Shown piece after piece: positions 16,232 to 19,390 of a stretch of 19,390 nucleotides of DNA. The number at the start of each line of letters is the position of its first letter. Position 1 is the first letter of the stretch. The DNA comes from Candidatus Hydrogenedentota bacterium (lineage in GTDB: Bacteria > Hydrogenedentota > Hydrogenedentia > Hydrogenedentiales > GCA-2746185): NCBI GenBank assembly GCA_012965445.1, contig DTSJ01000013.1:1-19390 (forward strand), in the 5' to 3' direction. The translations under genes and the position numbers were made by a program. The notes below the pieces were generated by a model. It ran no database searches and was not told where the DNA came from. It saw only the letters and a program-made list of their open reading frames with translations.

Positions 16232-16239
16232 TGTTCCAG

Positions 16240-16245
16240 CTCCTT
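16240..16245 (-). promoter_or_regulatory. Ribosome binding site of the mutarotase gene
   Basis: AAGGAG on the minus strand is eight bases before the ATG at 16231. It rules out starts further upstream (open frame to 16579), which would add a stretch with no export signal. Confidence 0.75.
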
Positions 16246-16264
16246 TTTTGAGAAAAGTATGGAT

Positions 16265-16293
16265 ATTATGCTGAATTTCGGGGCATACTGCAA
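16265..16293 (-). promoter_or_regulatory. Candidate promoter of the sugar operon
   Basis: On the minus strand TTGCAG (16293-16288) and CATAAT (16270-16265) are 17 bases apart. The -10 matches five of six bases, the -35 three of six. It lies about 34 bases before the mutarotase start, in the 138-base divergent spacer. No operator-like palindrome is obvious beside it. Confidence 0.35.
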
Positions 16294-16369
16294 TAAGTGA
16301 GTGAAAAAACGGGTGTGAATCGGGCGACAAGTCCTTGCGTGATTGTATTTTGTGAGAGGATGTGGAGGC

Positions 16370-17050
16370 ATGAAAGTGGGAGTCGACTATAGAGCGATTC
16401 GGGTGGGGACGGGGCGAAATGCTGTCGCATTTGGAATGCGCCTGATCATTGCGTCGTGTTCGGGATCGGACAATTCTGCCAATGTTGTCGAGTCTCTCCA
16501 AACGAAAAGTGGCGAAGAAAGCGACCCGCGCAGGCTCAATTGCCTCTTCATTGTCTTGGACACAACTGCCGCGAAGCATGTCGGAGCATGGGGTTATAGC
16601 CGTCCCACTACGCCCCAGATTGACGCACTGGCGAGCCGTGCGGTCGTGTTCGAGAACGCGTATAGTCAGGCCCCTTCCACGTTGGGTTCTACCTGGTCGT
16701 TCTTGACAGGCCAGTATCCGATTCCGAAACGCTCGTCCGCCTCGGAGTATCTGCAGGTGCGAGAGAACGATTTTACCTTGGCGCAGGCGTTTCAGGCCGA
16801 CGGATTCAAGACCTTTGGCTATTCAGAAAACCCGTATATAAGTGAAGAATTGGGATTCGGAAGCGGCTTCGATCAATTTAAACATTATCCGGCGCTTGAT
16901 GAGGCGCGGTCCAGTTTTCGCGATCACTCATCGACTACGTCGATGTTTGCAGACGCTACGGAGTCAATTATGGAAGCGGGCAATTCTCCGTGGTTTTCCT
17001 ATCTACACGTTCTACGACCACACGAACCCTATCTGGCTCCGAAGCCCTAG
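16370..17050 (+). pseudogene. Sulfatase-like hydrolase, N-terminal part, cut by an in-frame TAG
   Basis: Codons 1-226 of a sulfatase/alkaline-phosphatase-fold gene, stopped by TAG at 17048-17050 (codon 227). The start is the ATG at 16370 with GAGAGGA nine bases upstream; 'MRLIIASC' at 23-30 may be a poor lipoprotein signal. The metal-site strand 'LFIVLDTT' (D64) and the 'YSRPTTPQIDALASRAVVFENAYSQAPSTLGSTWSFLTG' stretch (76-114) are plain. At the place of the formylglycine Cys/Ser there is T104. The part ends in 'LHVLRPHEPYLAPKP', the metal-binding segment in mid-domain. The same reading frame continues without another stop to 17833 with the rest of the enzyme. The truncated product would lack half of the metal site and should be inactive unless the stop is read through. 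Confidence 0.8.
17048..17050 (+). other. Premature in-frame TAG inside the sulfatase-like gene
   Basis: The frame reads K-P-TAG-G-T-Q-F-M-D with no shift on either side. One base change would restore a tyrosine or tryptophan codon, among others. TAG also ends at least eight other genes here, so it is an ordinary stop in this genome. Confidence 0.85.
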
Positions 17051-17833
17051 GGTACGCAGTTCATGGATGCCGAGGAAGCAGAAACGGCGACCGAGACGCA
17101 GGAGAGAGGACTTTGGAACGGACTTCGGGTTCAAGGTCGAGATCTGTCCGAATACGCGGTCGATTATCTGAAAGACAGCTATGACGGTCATCTTTCCTAC
17201 GTGGACTATCTCGTTGGACAATTGTTCGGGTATTTGGCGCAGTACAGTATCCTTGAAAATACAATCGTCATAGTTGCATCCGATCACGGCGAAGCATTTA
17301 TGGAGCACGGTCGCCCGGGACACGGATTTTTTCTATACGAAGAGCTGCTGCATGTTCCGCTGATAATCTATGTGCCCGAATCAATGGGTGTGAAACCGAA
17401 ACGGATTGACGCGCTGGTGGAAATGGTTGACGTGTATCCGACGCCCGTGGAGATTTTCGATCTCAATATGCCTCAGGTCCTGCATGGACGATCACTGCTG
17501 CCGGGATTGAACAGCGTCGATTTTCCGTCGAAAGAGAACTCCTACGCTCAGACGCTCGCTGCGGACAGGATCAGTGTGCGTATCGGCGACGAGAAATTGA
17601 TCTGTAAAGTCGATCCAGTGACGCGCAAGTTTTCTGATTTTGAGGTCTATGACCATACGAAAGATCTCGACGAACTGAGCAATTTGTATACCAAGGAATA
17701 CCCTATTGAGCACTTAATCGAAGCTGGTCGAGAGTATGTTGAGCGGTGGGCATCGATTGAGACGGTCGTCGGCGGGGAAGTATCGGATGAGTTGAAGGAG
17801 GAGATAGAGGCGCTGGGATACGTCAGAAACTGA
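17051..17833 (+). pseudogene. Sulfatase-like hydrolase, C-terminal part
   Basis: This is the continuation, in the same frame, of the gene that starts at 16370, ending at TGA 17833. The first ATG is at 17063 (256 residues from there), with only a distant AGGG before it, so re-initiation would be weak. It contains 'YDGHLSYVDYLVGQL', the metal-binding 'VASDHGEAFMEHG' (D305, H306 of the full frame), 'GHGFFLYEELLHVPLIIYVP' and a C-terminal 'VYDHTKDLDELSNLY' typical of this sulfatase branch. The coding sequence after the stop is intact and conserved, so the break is recent, or the stop is a sequencing error. Restored, the protein would have 487 residues, a normal length for this group. Confidence 0.75.
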
Positions 17834-17860
17834 TACTCTGTTCGTGCGCTTGTGTTTCGT

Positions 17861-17889
17861 TTGTGATCCATCGGTTAATTGGTTACCAT
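17861..17889 (+). promoter_or_regulatory. Candidate promoter of the PqaA-like gene
   Basis: TTGTGA (17861-17866) and TACCAT (17884-17889) are separated by 17 bases, each matching four of six consensus bases. They lie 32 bases before the ATG at 17922, in the 88-base spacer after the sulfatase-like gene. Confidence 0.3.
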
Positions 17890-17921
17890 AGAATTCATTC
17901 TTAACCACGCAGGGAGATACA

Positions 17922-19373
17922 ATGAATCTGAACATTTCGTACCCGCTTTCATTTGCTGGATTACTCCTCTTATCGCTCGTAGCTACTCCAGGATCGGATT
18001 CGTTTGCCGGCCCGCTCAAAGACTATGTGGATGAGCCTGATTCGAACTACTCGTTTAGTCTTGCGAGGGAAGTTGTGGGATCGGGATATACACGCTATGT
18101 ACTGGATCTGACTGCGCAGTCCTGGAAGGAAGGCGAGGTTACGCCGCACCTATGGAAGCACTGGGTCACGATTATTCGTCCTGATAATGTAGCATTTGAT
18201 TCTGCATTGCTGGTCATTTCAGGCGGGAATAACAACCATGACAAGATACCGAATGATCCGGACGAAATTATGGTGACGATTGCCAAGCAGACCAGGTCGG
18301 TCGTCGTTGAATTGCAGGGCATCCCCAATGAACCAGTTCAGTTCAGTGATGAAACGGAGACGCGCAACGAAGATGCGATCATCGCCTACTCTTACGACAA
18401 GTTCATGACCACGGGCGATCCGACTTGGCCGTTGCTGGTTCCGATGGTGAAAAGTACGGTGCGAGCGATGGATGCCGTACAGAAGTTTATGGATGAACAA
18501 GCGTCGAAGCGTCAAGTGCTGGAGTCATTCGTGCTGGTCGGCGCGTCGAAGCGCGGCTGGACTACCTGGCTGACGGCTGCTATAGACGACCGGGTAAAAG
18601 CGATTGCCCCTTTGGTCATTGATATGCTGAATCTGGATGAGCAGATGGCGCAGACGATGGAATACTATGGGCGGTATACCGAGGCGACTCAAGACTACAC
18701 GCAGTTCGGAATTCAGGACAAGATCAACACTGCCGAAGGGCAGGCGCTGCTTAAGATCGTTGATCCTTTCGAATATCGCGATGCATTGACGATGCCGAAG
18801 TTAGTCATGCTTGGAGCGGGCGACCAATATTGGACTGTCGACTCGGCGAATCTGTATTTCCAGGAGTTGAAGGGGCCGAAGTATATCCGTTATGAGCCGA
18901 ATGCTGATCACGGGATCGACAGTTCGATGCCTTCAATTACCGCATTGGCAAATTTCTATTACTCCGTCATAAACGGTAACGCGCTGCCAGACTTCGACTG
19001 GGAGTTCAAGAAAAATGGTTCCTTCGAAGTGACTGCACAGACGCGCCCGAAGCAAGTCAGACTGTGGACAGCCACCGCGCCCACGATGGACTTTCGCCTG
19101 AAGACTATAGGCGGTGCGTGGAAGAGCTCGCCAGTGCCGAACAGCGGAGAAAATGTCTATGCAGGTAACGTCCCGGTGCCGGAGGAAGGGTTCACTGCGT
19201 ATTTTGTGGAGATGATTTATCCAGGACCTCTAGGTATGGACTATAGTTTAACGACATTGATTGGAATTCCGGGTAAGGAAGTGGTCGGCGAAGAGCAGTC
19301 GATGGGGATTGCGCTGCTGCTGCTTCCGATAGTCTTGCTGCTCGGAGGGGTAGTCTGGATGATTCGACGCTAA
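17922..19373 (+). CDS. Secreted PqaA-like (PhoPQ-activated pathogenicity-related) alpha/beta hydrolase with C-terminal anchor
   Basis: The 483-residue product starts with a signal peptide (hydrophobic 10-21, cleavage near 29). The middle is an alpha/beta-hydrolase of the PqaA family. Nucleophile S209 lies in 'VGASKRGWTTWLTAAIDDRV', acid D301 in 'LGAGDQYW' and H330 in 'PNADHGID', so the triad is complete. 'VISGGNNNHDK' (98-108) resembles the oxyanion-hole strand. Residues 460-480 are one strong hydrophobic helix followed by I-R-R, which would hold the enzyme in a membrane with the domain outside. The family was named for a Salmonella gene whose biochemical role is unclear. The start ATG has AGGGAG five bases upstream. 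It lies 88 bases after the sulfatase-like gene and may have its own promoter. The substrate is unknown; an ester is likely. Confidence 0.85.
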   Translation: MNLNISYPLSFAGLLLLSLVATPGSDSFAGPLKDYVDEPDSNYSFSLAREVVGSGYTRYVLDLTAQSWKEGEVTPHLWKHWVTIIRPDNVAFDSALLVISGGNNNHDKIPNDPDEIMVTIAKQTRSVVVELQGIPNEPVQFSDETETRNEDAIIAYSYDKFMTTGDPTWPLLVPMVKSTVRAMDAVQKFMDEQASKRQVLESFVLVGASKRGWTTWLTAAIDDRVKAIAPLVIDMLNLDEQMAQTMEYYGRYTEATQDYTQFGIQDKINTAEGQALLKIVDPFEYRDALTMPKLVMLGAGDQYWTVDSANLYFQELKGPKYIRYEPNADHGIDSSMPSITALANFYYSVINGNALPDFDWEFKKNGSFEVTAQTRPKQVRLWTATAPTMDFRLKTIGGAWKSSPVPNSGENVYAGNVPVPEEGFTAYFVEMIYPGPLGMDYSLTTLIGIPGKEVVGEEQSMGIALLLLPIVLLLGGVVWMIRR

Positions 19374-19390
19374 GGCCCAAGTAAACCTGC

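Noticed and set aside
16232..16579. Longer N-terminus of the mutarotase
   Set aside because: It would overlap the sulfatase-like gene and bury the lipoprotein signal. A good AAGGAG site supports 16231.
17048..17050. TAG read as pyrrolysine
   Set aside because: TAG ends at least eight other genes here, and no amber-decoding gene is in the window. A nonsense mutation or error is simpler.

Overview
The window reads as a bacterial chromosome segment of roughly balanced base composition. The likely host is in the Planctomycetota / Verrucomicrobiota / Lentisphaerota / Hydrogenedentota range. This is inferred from gene families, not from a marker gene: a planctomycete-type cytochrome protein (PSCyt1-DUF1549-DUF1553) followed by a twin-arginine DUF1501 protein, a bacterial TMTC-like membrane protein with TPR repeats, a sulfatase relative and a PqaA-type hydrolase are a typical mix there. 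Many genes have clear Shine-Dalgarno sequences, GTG starts occur, and TAG is the commonest stop (8 of 15 genes).

Layout. 1-147: a 3'-terminal tRNA fragment with no tRNA body, possibly an integration scar. 148-1173 (-): secreted beta-propeller glycosidase-like protein. 1264-5127 (+): the PSCyt1/DUF1553 and DUF1501 pair, translationally linked. 5131-7026 (-): TMTC-like membrane protein with exactly six 34-residue TPRs. 7139-9208 (+): MFS transporter and a crotonase-fold protein lacking both catalytic glutamates. 9220-9990 (-): classical SDR. 10228-10710 (+): small membrane protein whose C-terminus is frameshifted. 10748-16231 (-): five-gene sugar operon, transcribed as lipoprotein mutarotase, SDR, lipoprotein substrate-binding protein, RbsA-type double ATPase, RbsC-type permease. 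16370-17833 (+): sulfatase-like gene broken by an in-frame TAG. 17922-19373 (+): secreted PqaA-like alpha/beta hydrolase with a C-terminal membrane anchor.

How it fits together. The theme is capture and processing of glycans or sugars. Exported enzymes (glycosidase-like, DUF1553/DUF1501, sulfatase-like, PqaA-like) surround a high-affinity sugar importer. Its mutarotase is a lipoprotein, outside the cytoplasm with the binding protein, and an SDR sits between them. No sugar kinase or regulator is present, so an oxidative route for the imported sugar is possible, but the substrate cannot be told from sequence alone. Two genes look damaged (sulfatase, small membrane protein). No CRISPR array, transposase, rRNA or phage gene was seen. 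No gene-free stretch exceeds 300 bases; the longest (9991-10227) holds a short tandem 9-mer repeat.
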